Below are positions 1 through 9,790 of a DNA stretch of 64,000 nt, piece by piece. The stretch's first letter is position 1. The number at the start of each line of letters is the position of its first letter. The DNA is from Acanthosepion esculentum (lineage: Eukaryota; Mollusca; Cephalopoda; Sepiida; Sepiidae), in assembly GCA_964036315.1 (NCBI GenBank), contig OZ038496.1, forward strand, positions 20,374,185 through 20,438,184, in the 5' to 3' direction. The notes beneath the pieces are model-generated. The model was not told the DNA's origin and made no database searches. It worked only from the letters and a program-made list of their open reading frames with translations. A program made the position numbers and the translations under genes.

Positions 1-450
1 CTTTTTGTATGGTGAAATAGTAAATTTGTTATTATTTGTGTTTATCAATATGTCAAGGAAGGGAATTTTATGATTGAGTTCATATGTGAATTTAAGGACA
101 GATTATTTTGGAAACGTTTTTGAAGTTGAAGTATTTCATCTGTATTTTTAACTAAAATAAAGGATACCATCAACATATCTTAGATCATATTTTGAGGTTT
201 GACATGTAGAAATTACTAATATAGGACCCAGTACTGAACCCATGGAGACGCCATCATGTTGTATATATATATATAATATATATATATATTATTACTATGA
301 TCTAAGAAAGGGACTTCAGTAGTACAAACTAATAGTAGTTTCCGTAATATATTTGGATTAATTTTAAGTGGGGGTAAAGATGAGTTACTGTATATATTCC
401 TTATAATTATGTCAATAGTTTCACTAACAGGGACATTGGTAAATAAAAAT
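1..450 (-). mobile_element. Penelope-like element reverse transcriptase, decayed and cut by the window edge
   Basis: Reading the minus strand from about 440 down, the peptide begins FLFTNVPVSETIDII and continues LPPLKINPNILRKLL to about 300. After a (TA)n interruption (about 262-290) it resumes with DGVSMGSVLGP, then RYVDGILYF, then KIPFLDILINTNNNKFT near the edge. LFTNVP, GVSMGSPLGP-type motif B, the RYVDD-type motif C and the IPFLD thumb motif are hallmarks of Penelope-like RTs. Motif C here reads YVDG instead of YVDD, motifs B and C are much closer than usual (internal deletion), and stops occur (one follows YFS). The element continues beyond base 1. It is a dead remnant; family assignment is fairly secure. 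Confidence 0.72.
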
Positions 451-474
451 TTGTTTTTTTGTTTTTTGTATTTT

Positions 475-481
475 TATATAT

Positions 482-524
<43 letters not shown>
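475..524. repeat. (TA)n microsatellite
   Basis: An almost pure TA dinucleotide run with one 'aaata' interruption. It lies just beyond the 5' part of the Penelope-like relic. Confidence 0.95.
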
Positions 525-528
<4 letters not shown>

Positions 529-649
529 GGCGGGAAACTTTCTTTCAAACATGGTTCATTGAATATTACTTTGTGTTCACTTAAGATTTCTCTGCCAAGT
601 TTTTCTTCTTTTGCTCACAGTCTTCTGGCTATAAAAATTGAGGAATAAT

Positions 650-702
650 AAATATCTATCTATCTATCTATCTATCTATCTAGACAGACAGACAGACAGA
701 TG
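650..702. repeat. (TATC)n followed by (AGAC)n compound microsatellite
   Basis: About eight TATC repeats pass directly into about five AGAC repeats. Short reading frames in the neighbourhood have no protein-like features. Confidence 0.93.
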
Positions 703-1376
703 ATGTGTGTTTCCATGTGTGATGTATATTTTGTATTGCATATGACAAAGAAAAGATGAAATTGGTCAGAAATCTTTCATCTATTTTTCTTGATATCATG
801 AGACCTTCAAAAGGAAAAACATTGAGTAACCTACCTAACAATTTTATGCAAATGAATGGCAAACCAAGAAAAAAGCGTGATGCTAAAGTCTCAAACATTG
901 CTGAGAACTATAAAGGATAAGTTGTGGGGAACCATCATCATCCGCCCATGAAGTACATGGCATGTAAACAAAGATCATGTGACCATATTAGTTTTGGTCA
1001 TTGGGAAGAGCCAAAAAGACTAAACATGATATTATTTTAACTCAGCAGTAACAGAGATAACAGTCCAGCTGACCTGTACATGACATCCTCATTATAGACC
1101 AATAAAGATTGATTGATTGTTTTTACGGCATATCAAAACCTTCTGGGTCATTTAATGCCAAAATCATTTTTGTGTTAAAGGTTAAAGAGCAAAATTAATA
1201 AATGGATAAAAATATTTGTTTCATTAAGAGAGTAAAAAGTATTTGGTTATTTAGATTATTGGGTAAACTGTATATTCAGAATTTTTTAATATAGGAATCT
1301 GTATAAATTTGAGTAATTATTGCATTTAAAAAAAATTAACTTTTCACTGATGCTGAAATAGTTTTAGTGTTGAAAG

Positions 1377-1380
<4 letters not shown>
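703..1380. other. Unassigned AT-rich sequence
   Basis: No coding signal. At 940-1125 the composition is slightly richer and ends in an 'aataaagattgattgattg' stretch (1102-1120), which looks like a SINE-type tail with a short TTGA repeat, but I could not recognise a head. (TA)n follows at 1381-1408. Confidence 0.4.
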
Positions 1381-1407
<27 letters not shown>

Positions 1408-1784
1408 AACAGACCAATTTAAGGTTCCATGTAATAAATTATTTCACCACAGCCCTTTTAAAGGACCACGGATCATCATATATATATATTAAAATAATAA
1501 GAACAGTAAGATTTACAATCCAGTATTCTTAGTAATTATTTTTATTTTTTAAGAACAGTGCTCGATACAAAACTGTAGAGCATAATATTACAATTATTTC
1601 CTATTTTCTAAAATAGCAATTTCTTAAAATAGAAAATAATTATAATATATAGTGAATAAAATTTTTGTATAAAAATTGTATAAACTGGATATTTTGAAAC
1701 TTCAAATATAAGAATTTGTATATATTGTATATTGCGTATATAGAAATTTGAATGATTGAGGATATTTTGTATATACATTAATAA
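1381..1784. other. (TA)n and AT-rich sequence with a small inverted repeat
   Basis: (TA)n at 1381-1408 and again near 1482-1490. At about 1585-1645 there is an imperfect inverted repeat built on 'aattatttcctattttc' and its complement. Nothing coding is visible. Confidence 0.5.
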
Positions 1785-1940
1785 AAGTTATGCTATATTT
1801 ATGAGTTAAAGTGTTTGATATCAGGGATAGAGTATATGTAAATATCAGTGGACAGTGATGTCGACACCCAGCAATGACAATCTATTTCATGCTTAAACAC
1901 AGGATTGTGTTTAAGCCTGAAACAGCTGCATTTAAGTATA
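1785..1940 (+). repeat. HP1 hairpin element, divergent copy
   Basis: It carries the HP1 leader ('gctatatttatg', 'gatagagtatatgtaaat') followed by a short palindrome 'gcttaaacac'...'gtgtttaagc' around 1893-1915. The same leader precedes the palindromes at 40.5 and 42.9 kb. Here the arms are degenerate outside the core. Confidence 0.55.
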
Positions 1941-1954
1941 AAACAGACTTTCTA

Positions 1955-2000
1955 TTTATGTGTGTGTGTGTGTGTGTATACATATATATATATATAAGAT
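1955..2000. repeat. (TG)n/(TA)n microsatellite
   Basis: 'tgtgtgtgtgtgtgtgta' followed by (TA)n, ending at the left terminal repeat of the Tc1-like element. Confidence 0.9.
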
Positions 2001-2565
2001 GTAACTGCAAAATTGGCCAAATCGTGTAACAGACAAATTGTCTAATTGTCAGATTAAGTTTTGAACTGTTGTATCCTAGAAATGATTAAAGATATCTTAC
2101 TGGAATTCTCCAAGGTTTTATAACACTATTGAACTCAACTTTGAACAATAAGAATGTATTTAGATCTAAGTTGAAATGATGGTCCCTCTTGCTGTTGTGA
2201 CATCCTAATTGAGTTTTCCTCTCTACTGTTCCCTCTTTTTGAAACTTATTCACCATTCTCTTGATGGTTCTTGCATGGACTTTGAAGATGGAAGCCAGAG
2301 TATGAATGTTGGTACCATTACTGAAGGCCTGAATGATTCTTTTCCTCTCACTATTGCTCACTTGAGAAGATATAGTGGGGCTGACAAAATAATTTTTACC
2401 TAAATAACTCAAATTGTTTTTCAGTGATTCTTATGACAAATGGTGTCCAAATGGTTAAAAAAAAAAGAAACTCAATTAGTTTAGTGGTTTTTTAGATATT
2501 AGACATTTTGTGGGATCGAAAATTATCTCAGGCTGCTTACACGATTTGGACAGTTTTGCTGTTAC
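2001..2565 (-). mobile_element. Deleted Tc1-like DNA transposon with HTH domain only
   Basis: The ends are inverted repeats: 'gtaactgcaaaattggcc' at 2001 against the complement of 'acagttttgctgttac' ending at 2565. About 26 of the first 30 bases match, through the shared 'ccaaatcgtgtaa'. Inside, the minus strand (about 2403 to 2209) encodes a helix-turn-helix resembling the N-terminal DNA-binding domain of Tc1-family transposases: SNSERKRIIQAFSNG, IHTLASIFKVHARTIKR, FQKEGTVERK. The frame degenerates after TQLGCHNSK, and no DDE catalytic region is present within 565 bp. This is therefore a non-autonomous derivative; whether the HTH peptide is ever made is unknown. Confidence 0.7.
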
Positions 2566-3189
2566 ACCTTTTTGACATATATATATGTGCATTCTGTATG
2601 ACATTTTAGTGTATATAAGAACTTCCTTTAAGATTTTTTCTTGTTAGCATTCTATTTGGGATAAGCTCAAATTTTCATGGCTTATCAATACATGGTTAAC
2701 TATGTATAGCTGTTGGCCATGCTATGACAAATGAAAATCTTGAATTTAAATCAGTAATGGTCAAAACTAAGAATGCCAAGTTAAAGTAAAAAAAAAATAA
2801 TAACCAGCCAAGATGCTTACAATGACCAGAACAACCCCAGTCTAACAGCAAACACTGATCTTGATAATGGCCAGAAGTATTTATGGCCATTTATTAGTAG
2901 TTATGGACAGGAATCCGATGAGATGATAAAATGAAATAAATAACAAATTAGGAAATGAATCTCAATCTAACATGTTTCACCTTTATTCATCAGAGATTGA
3001 GAATAGAAATGTAAAAGCAAAGAGACATATATAATATATAAAACTTGTATCAGTAAGTTATTATTATCCCTCAAATATTCTTACAATTTAAAAAAATATA
3101 TTCTGACCTCATATAACCTGCAAAAGGTTGATAAGTTACAAAAAAAATAAATCAATTAATCTTAAATATATAAGAAAAAATCTAACCAC
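2566..3189. other. Unassigned AT-rich sequence
   Basis: No recognised element. A short palindrome-like 'taatggccagaagtatttatggccattta' segment is split around 2867-2895. No coding or RNA-gene signal. Confidence 0.4.
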
Positions 3190-3570
3190 AGATAGACATT
3201 GTGTAGCTGGATCCCAATTTGTCTCTTTTGTACTAATATTCATATGAACAAAGTTTACAAAAAAGCCAGATGTAGGATGTATCCCAACTGTCTTCTTCCC
3301 TGCCTCTTTGCTTTGCACTCCCACCATACCCAAGCCCCTATCCAACTGCCACACTTGGACTGTAACAAGAGCAACCTTAAAAGTTTACAGCTACATCATC
3401 TGCAAAAACAGAGGCCACTAGGGTGTCTTTAACAGAGACCTCCAACTGAAATTAGCTTTCCTATCCCGAGGCTGGAAATACAAAGCATTCTCTTTTCTGC
3501 TGATTCTCTCTTTGGGGCTTTCATATCTTTTGTTCTCTGAAACCCTTGTCTCTGATGATCTGTATGCTCT
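3190..3570 (-). mobile_element. Possible non-LTR reverse transcriptase remnant
   Basis: On the minus strand the peptide around 3420-3385 reads VFADDVAV, which fits RT motif C (F/YADD) of non-LTR elements. Upstream peptides include RKANFSWRSLL and downstream ones QLDRGLGMVGVQS, separated by a stop and frameshifts. The segment is markedly less AT-rich than its surroundings. Only one motif supports this call, so it is tentative. Confidence 0.35.
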
Positions 3571-3607
3571 TGAGGGTCTGAAAAAAAAAGGAAAGGAAAA
3601 CAAGAAC

Positions 3608-3610
<3 letters not shown>

Positions 3611-3689
<79 letters not shown>
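3611..3689. repeat. (CA)n(TA)n compound microsatellite
   Basis: About 25 CA units pass directly into about 14 TA units. Cysteine-valine or threonine-histidine reading frames across it are artefacts of the repeat. Confidence 0.97.
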
Positions 3690-3692
<3 letters not shown>

Positions 3693-3737
3693 AGAGTATC
3701 CTATTGAATGGAGTCATGACAGTTTCTTGTCATATGA

Positions 3738-4130
3738 AAAAATGCAATTATTTACTTATTTACAATATTTACATTGTTCGGACTGTTGTCCTCATCTTTG
3801 TTGCCATATTCACAACATTTCGGCTATTGTACAATCCAGTCTTTTTCAGGTGATTGGAATTTCAAACTGAACCCTTTATTTTGTCCACTGGAGTAGATTG
3901 TTCTAGTTCCATGTTGCATGCCTCTTCTGGATGACTTAGTTCTTTCCCTTTAACTCAACTCTCCAAGTTTTTGTTCACCTCTGAAGTAGCCAGGTATTGA
4001 ACTCACAATTCTTTGGGTCAAGTCACTGGATCCAATCAACTTTTTTATCCACTAGACCATGTGTCCTTGAGGACAACAGTCTGGACAGTGTAAATAATTA
4101 CAATACCTCATCTCAGAAATATAGACAGAA
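3738..4130 (-). mobile_element. SINE-B copy (minus) with a plus-oriented terminal fragment at its far end
   Basis: The tail module is at 3745-3850 ('tttacattgttcggactg', 'cctcatctttgttgccat') and the tRNA-like head at 3990-4075. The head read on the minus strand shows an A-box-like 'tggtctagtggat' and a B-box-like 'gagttcaatacc', spaced as in Pol III type-2 promoters. Immediately beyond the head, at 4063-4130, the tail motif recurs in the opposite orientation ('gaggacaacagtctggac', 'agtgtaaataattac'), so the element has inverted termini. Confidence 0.65.
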
Positions 4131-4450
4131 AATATGCAACCCAAAAATACACATTTGCAATATGGGTGTGCACACTTACACATACACATTTATGCTTTTA
4201 GCAAATAATGAATTTTTAATCTGACATTATTGTTTATTACTATAAATTTTATATTTAGTCAGTACATTTGTTTGAGTAGACATTCTGGAATTTTTTTCTT
4301 TTGTTTCTAAACAGTGAAATAAATATCTACAGGACAAAAGGCACATTTTCTTGATAGTAAAAACTGAATTTTTACACACTCTGACAAGTGGATAGATCTC
4401 CACAAAACAGAAAAGTGACAGATAAATTGAATATTCAATTTATTTGTTAC
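4131..4450. other. Unassigned sequence before the 5S-headed SINE
   Basis: AT-rich, with no coding, RNA or repeat signal that I recognise. Confidence 0.4.
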
Positions 4451-4735
4451 CATTTCTCCAGTTCCCATCCGATCACCAGAGTTAAGCAATGTTGAGCCTG
4501 GTTAGTACCTAGATGGGTGACAGCTTGGGAATACAAGGTGCTGTAAGCTTAGATGTGCAGGCGGTGTAATGGATAATGTACAAAATTGTTAATCTGAAAG
4601 CTGATTTCCAATGCCTCTTGAGTTCATTATATTCACTTACATACAAATTGGGAAAGGTTATTAATCTACCTTTTTTCTTCCCAACTATGGATTAAATAGT
4701 AGGAATTGTATCACTGAATCATTATCTCCCCCAAA
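4451..4735 (+). mobile_element. Composite SINE: 5S rRNA-derived head plus tRNA-like SINE-A body (copy 1)
   Basis: Bases 4455-4550 match eukaryotic 5S rRNA in order: 'ccgatcaccagagttaagca', then 'cctggttagtacctagatgg', then 'gtgctgtaagctt'. These cover the 5S internal promoter: the A-box region around 'gagttaagcaatgttgag' and the C-box around 'gatgggtgacagcttggga'. The first roughly 20 bases of 5S are missing or degenerate. It continues without a gap into a body with 'gtgtaatggataa' and 'cttgagttcattatattcac', shared with the copy at 54.3 kb and with SINE-A copies lacking the 5S part (41.15 kb). Known 5S-derived SINEs (SINE3 class) are the precedent. It is not a functional 5S gene: many substitutions and no termination context. 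Confidence 0.8.
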
Positions 4736-5214
4736 AAATCTTGCAATTTTCTGGGTCTAAATAACCTCAGCCATAGAAAAATTTAGAATTTAGAATACAT
4801 TTTATCCCATGGCTCTGAAGAAAAGTCCCAGTGCAAGTGCTAATACTAAGTGTAAAGCTATATTGCTGGAAGATAAAATGGAAATTAATTATTTTATCCA
4901 GAATACTGTACACACATATCATAAATACTTTAATAGACAATGGAGAGAACTTATTTGTGGTTTATAGCATGGTTATTTCAACTTAAGTCATTTTTCAACC
5001 TAAGTTATGATCTCTGGAACCAATTAACAACATAGGGTGAGGTATACCTGTACATTTTTTCCTCATTTCCAATTTCATGAATGATGTAATTGTTAACAAT
5101 CAGCACCTGATGATTGCATTGTGCAGGCAACTCAGTGTTGTGCTACCAGTAAAGAAAAAATATATTAGTATAAATTTTAGCTCTGTTATATAACATCAGC
5201 ACTCAATGTGTGAT

Positions 5215-5218
<4 letters not shown>
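4736..5218. other. Unassigned; contains an HP1-core motif
   Basis: Mostly featureless AT-rich DNA. At 5106-5121 'cctgatgattgcattg' matches the loop-proximal core of the HP1 hairpins, with a weak inverted match ('cagcac' / 'gtgttgtgc') around it. Confidence 0.35.
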
Positions 5219-5263
<45 letters not shown>

Positions 5264-5292
5264 CTTTTGCAGAGTTAACTGTCTAACAGCTT

Positions 5293-5333
<41 letters not shown>

Positions 5334-5335
5334 AT
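5219..5335. repeat. (TA)n, (TC)n and second (TA)n tracts
   Basis: (TA)n at 5219-5262, (TC)n at 5292-5306 and (TA)n at 5307-5333. Confidence 0.95.
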
Positions 5336-5500
5336 GTAACTTTTCAAGTGTTTTGACAACTATAAATTCTGAAAAGCAATTTGGAGATATGAATGACAAA
5401 AATATTCTGACATACAGAAATTGTCAAACAGAAAAACATATGATAATAAAGTTACCATTTATAAGATGGCTCACTAACTAATAACTAATTAAATAATTCA

Positions 5501-5655
5501 CCAATACTGTTTAGACAATTGAATGTCTTCTTCATATACTTGCTGTTGTTAATACATCATCTGTCCTGCTTGTCACCTGTATTCTGTAAGAAAACGTGTT
5601 AACAGCAAGTATATTAAGACATGAAGGAAAGATTCAATTGTCTGAACAATATTGG
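5501..5655. repeat. Long imperfect inverted repeat (hairpin)
   Basis: The left arm 5501-5555 includes 'ttagacaattgaatg' and 'tatacttgctgttgttaa'. The right arm 5596-5655 contains the complements 'ttaacagcaagtata' and 'gattcaattgtctgaac'. A spacer of about 40 bases ('atcatctgtcctgcttgtc' and following) separates them. Arms differ by a few substitutions and small indels. No transposase or SINE motif is evident. Confidence 0.75.
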
Positions 5656-6010
5656 GCATGTTATTGGTTCTTCTCAAAGTTATGAACAAAAGCATGGACA
5701 GATTCAGTTATGAAGACATTGGACAAAATACTGTGGGCTGGTGCCACCTAGTTAAGAGACTGATTGGTCTCTCTAGTTTCAACATTATCTTGGAGGGGAT
5801 CTTTCAGCAGCCATAAACCACATGCTGTATATGCTTGCTTTGTTCACTGGAATAATAACTTCCATTAATTTTTGGTGTTTTTCCAGGTTCTTTTGTGCTC
5901 ACCCACCAGACATTTTCTTTCTTTCTTCAAGTGTACAATCTGAAGAAAACTATAGAATGGTTCAGCCAAATAGTAATGGTAATATTAGTCATATATATAT
6001 GGAAACATTC
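5656..6010. other. Unassigned flank upstream of the 123-bp minisatellite
   Basis: It contains a short open frame (5822-6022) that ends in a stop just before the array frame opens, and pyrimidine-rich stretches ending in 'tttttccagg' (5879-5888) and 'ttctttcttcaag' (5917-5931) that resemble splice acceptors. No homology recognised. Confidence 0.4.
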
Positions 6011-8103
6011 AGCATTCATTAACCAAAAAGTTAGTGCTACTTTCAGTCAAAATTTATGAAATCTTTCTCTTAAAACAATTTTTCAGGAAAATAAGTTTCT
6101 CGGGTTCACTAACTGTTATTGCTCTTTCCAGTCGGCATTCATTGACCGAGCAGCCAGTGCTACTTTTGGTTGAAATTTATGAAATCTTTCTCTTAAAACA
6201 ATTCTTCAGGAAAATAGGTTTCCCAAGTCCACTAACTGTTATTGCTCTTTCCATTTGGCATTCATTGACCGAGCAGCCAGTGCTACTTTTGGTTGAAATT
6301 TATAAAATCTTTCTCTTCAAACAATTCTTCAGGAAAATAGGTTTCCCAAGTCCACTAACTGTTATTGTGCTTTCAAGTCAACATTCATTGACCGAGCAGC
6401 CAGTGCTACATTTAGTTGAAATTTATAAAATCTTTCTATTAAAACATTTTTTCAGGAAAATAGGTTTCCCAAGTCCACTAACTGTTATTGCTCTTTCCAT
6501 TTGGCATTCATTGACCGAGCAGCCAGTGCTACTTTTGGTTGAAATTTATGAAATCTTTCTCTTAAAACAATTCTTCAGGAAAATAGGTTTCCCAAGTCCA
6601 CTAACTGTTATTGCTCTTTCCAGTCGACATTCATTGACCGAGCAGCCAGTGCTACTTTTGGTTGAAATTTATAAAATCTTTCTCTTAAAACAATTCTTCA
6701 GGAAAATAGGTTTCCCAAGTCCACTAACTGTTATTGCTCTTTCCATTTGGCATTCATTGACCGAGCAGCCAGTGCTACTTTTGGTTGAAATTTATGAAAT
6801 CTTTCTCTTAAAACAATTCTTCAGGAAAATAGGTTTCTCAAGTCCACTAACTGTTATTGCTCTTTCCAGTCGACATTCATTGACCGAGCAGCCAGTGCTA
6901 CTTTTGGTTGAAATTTATAAAATCTTTCACTTAAAACAATTTTTCAGGAAAATAGGTTTCCCAAGTCCACTAACTGTTATTGCTCTTTCCAGTCGACATT
7001 CATTGACCGAGCAGCCAGTGCTACTTTTGGTTGAAATTTATAAAATCTTTCTCTTAAAACAATTCTTCAGGAAAATAGGTTTCCCAAGTCCACTAACTGT
7101 TATTGCTCTTTCCAGTCGACATTCATTGACCGAGCAGCCAGTGCTACTTTTGGTTGAAATTTATGAAATCTTTCTCTTAAAACAATTCTTCAGGAAAATA
7201 GGTTTCTCAAGTCCACTAACTGTTATTGCTCTTTCCAGTCAGCATTCATTGACCGAGCAGCCAGTGCTACTTTTGGTTGAAATTTATAAAATCTTTCACT
7301 TAAAACAATTCTTCAGGAAAATAGGTTTCCCAAGTCCACTAACTGTTATTGCTCTTTCCATTTGGCATTCATTGACCGAGCAGCCAGTGCTACTTTTGGT
7401 TGAAATTTATGAAATCTTTCTCTTAAAACAATTCTTCAGGAAAATAGGTTTCCCAAGTCCACTAACTGTTATTGCTCTTTCCAGTCGGCATTCATTGACC
7501 GAGCAGCCAGTGCTACTTTTGGTTGAAATTTATAAAATCTTTCTCTTAAAACAATTCTTCAGGAAAATAGGTTTCTCAAGTCCACTAACTGTTATTGCTC
7601 TTTCCAGTCGACATTCATTGACCGAGCAGCCAGTGCTACTTTTGGTTGAAATTTATAAAATCTTTCTCTTAAAACAATTCTTCAGGAAAATAGGTTTCCC
7701 AAGTCCACTAACTGTTATTGCTCTTTCCATTTGGCATTCATTGACCGAGCAGCCAGTGCTACTTTTGGTTGAAATTTATGAAATCTTTCTCTTAAAACAA
7801 TTCTTCAGGAAAATAGGTTTCCCAAGTCCACTAACTGTTATTGCTCTTTCCAGTCGGCATTCATTGACCGAGCAGCCAGTGCTACTTTTGGTTGAAATTT
7901 ATAAAATCTTTCTCTTCAAACAATTCTTCAGGAAAATAGGTTTCCCAAGTCCACTAACTGTTATTGCTCTTTCCAGTCGGCATTCATTGACCGAGCAGCC
8001 AGTGCTACTTTTGGTTGAAATTTATAAAATCTTTCTCTTAAAACAATTCTTCAGGAAAATAGGTTTCTCAAGTCCACTAACTGTTATTGCTCTTTCCAGT
8101 ATT
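6011..8103 (+). repeat. 123-bp minisatellite, 17 copies, open in one frame for about 700 codons
   Basis: The unit starts recur exactly every 123 bases (for example at 6141, 6264, 6387 and on to 7986). The first unit (6013-6140) is the most diverged and the last ends abruptly at 'ctctttccag' near 8100. In the plus frame each unit encodes 41 residues (for example SLTEQPVLLLVEIY, KQFFRKIGFPSPLTVIAL). The frame is open from 5989 to 8187, but contains no ATG before the array's end: the earliest start-like codon is GTG at 6034. Because 123 is a multiple of three, a single stop-free unit keeps the whole array open, so length alone is not evidence of coding. Changes between units are largely replacement type (E/K, P/S, L/F/H, RH/WH). 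The units carry a polypyrimidine-AG 'ttgctctttccag' that could act as a cryptic splice acceptor. Confidence 0.95.
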
Positions 8104-9155
8104 GAAGAGGCTTTCTTTCCTAACCTTTTGTTTGAAGTAGTGTGTAATAACAACATCTTCATTATGTCATTGTTATTTTCTCTTTGAGTTAGACATACTA
8201 TTGCTCAACTAATGTGGTTTCTGCTATTTTGTACAGTTCTTTGCTTGTGATTTTGTAATGCCAGTCCATAAGGTTCAAAGATGGATGGTTCTCTCTAAGA
8301 TTTACAGGCTTCATTCACTCTAGGTCATTTTGATATCAACAAAAGCAGCATGAGAAATTAGTTCAGTAGTTTGAAAATCCTTATGGAAGTTAAGGATTTT
8401 AAGAATTTTTGTCTGAATTTATGACATCGGGAATTATAATCATAAACACTGACTCTGACTAGTATCCACTTCTTGGTTGTTAGAGTCACAAGGTTTCAGC
8501 CTTCTTTGGGAGTCTAGTTCTTGCATCCAACACTTTTAAACAAATGCCACTGTTTCTTCTCACATTAAAATCTTCTACAATACAAAAGTTAAACTCCATA
8601 TAAATGAAATTAAAACAAAATCCATGACTTCTTATCAATCAGATCTTATAACAATCAAATGTGACAAGCTAAATCAAGTGTATGTTTTTTATTATATCTG
8701 AGATGGTGACTGAAATTTTCACAAAAAGGACATAGATATTATAATTGCAATGGCATGGCTAGCACTATGAAAAATAAATACTATCTAAAAAAAAAAAAAT
8801 TAAAAGAATGACTGAAAATGAAATTCTTTATATTCTCTTATATGAATCAAGCAGAAAGACATTAACAAAAATCTGGGGGGAAAAGCAGTTATTTCCACTC
8901 AACTATTTTATAAATACTGCTCTAAGAATATTACAAAGAAATTTGGAAAAATTAGCCCATTCCTTAAAGAAGATTATATGTCAGGTAGCCTTGATGTACA
9001 GTTTCATAAAATATTTCATTTTATTTTCTGAAATATAAAAATTACAGATAAAAACTACAGTTTATAAAACAAATATGTCATCTTAACTGTATGTGAAAGT
9101 ATTATGGTTATCAGTGAAGAAAGTGAAATCTCAGAGACACGTTCAAATTTCTGCT
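8104..9155. other. Unassigned sequence after the minisatellite
   Basis: The array frame continues to a stop at 8187 through unrelated sequence. The rest is AT-rich; a 76-codon open frame at 8808-9038 has no recognisable features and I do not call it a gene. Confidence 0.4.
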
Positions 9156-9159
9156 TACT

Positions 9160-9372
9160 TTTTTTCATTCACTTTTGTACTAAAGCCTTTGGGAAAAACC
9201 TGAATACCTCTCTTCCCGCCTCTAGCTATGGGTTAAATAGCAGTGTACAGTGGGTTTAAGCCTTCAATAGCAGCCAGTCTAGGTGAAGGACAGCTCTGAA
9301 TTCAAAACTGTGAATAAGGCAGATCTATAGTTGCCTACATCCTGAAGTGACATAGAATTTTTTGAAAAATCA
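9160..9372 (+). mobile_element. SINE-A fragment (body and tail, no 5S head)
   Basis: It shows the SINE-A markers in order: 'gctatgggttaaatagcag' (9226-9244), 'cagccagtct', 'ctctgaattcaaaactg' and a tail 'tacatcctgaagtgacata' (9336-9354). The tail resembles the LINE-R 3' end. Confidence 0.65.
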
Positions 9373-9524
9373 ACTCCCTTGGAGACATGAATATTTGCTG
9401 TTGATAAAGGCATGAAAAATGGAATTTATGAATTGAGATAAAATTTACAAAAGGAAGGAAACCGATTCTTCCTATGAATCTTCTCAATGTCAATAATCTT
9501 TATCTAATTTCAATGTTGATGTAC

Positions 9525-9790
9525 TAAAAAAACAGAGTAAGACAAGAAGTATATTTTCATTGCTGACATACTCAAAGAAGATAGTAAGGCAAGGAGTAAT
9601 TTAATTACTGAGAGAAGAGAGTAAAACAAGAATATAATTTTATTGCTGACATACTCAAATGCAATAGTAATGCAAGGCATATAATTTCAATGATGACATA
9701 TAAAAAGAAGAGAGTAAAACAAGGAGTATAATTCAATTTCTGACTTACTCAAAAAAGAAGAGAGTAAAACAAAGAGTACAATACTTATCT
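9525..9790 (+). repeat. Imperfect tandem repeat, about 48-bp period, about 6 copies
   Basis: The phrases 'gagtaaaacaagg' or variants and 'tgctgacatactcaaa' recur at about 9533, 9582, 9620, 9665, 9712 and 9762. Copies differ by many substitutions and indels, so the array is old. Confidence 0.75.

Noticed and set aside
4455..4550. A functional 5S rRNA gene (also 54275-54372)
   Set aside because: The 5' end is missing or degenerate, there are many substitutions, and both copies continue directly into the same SINE body.
5989..8187. A 717-codon protein of 41-residue repeats
   Set aside because: No ATG in frame before the array ends; the unit length is a multiple of three, so openness is automatic; variation between units is mostly amino-acid changing; no known domain. 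Kept as a minisatellite with a note on possible exonisation.
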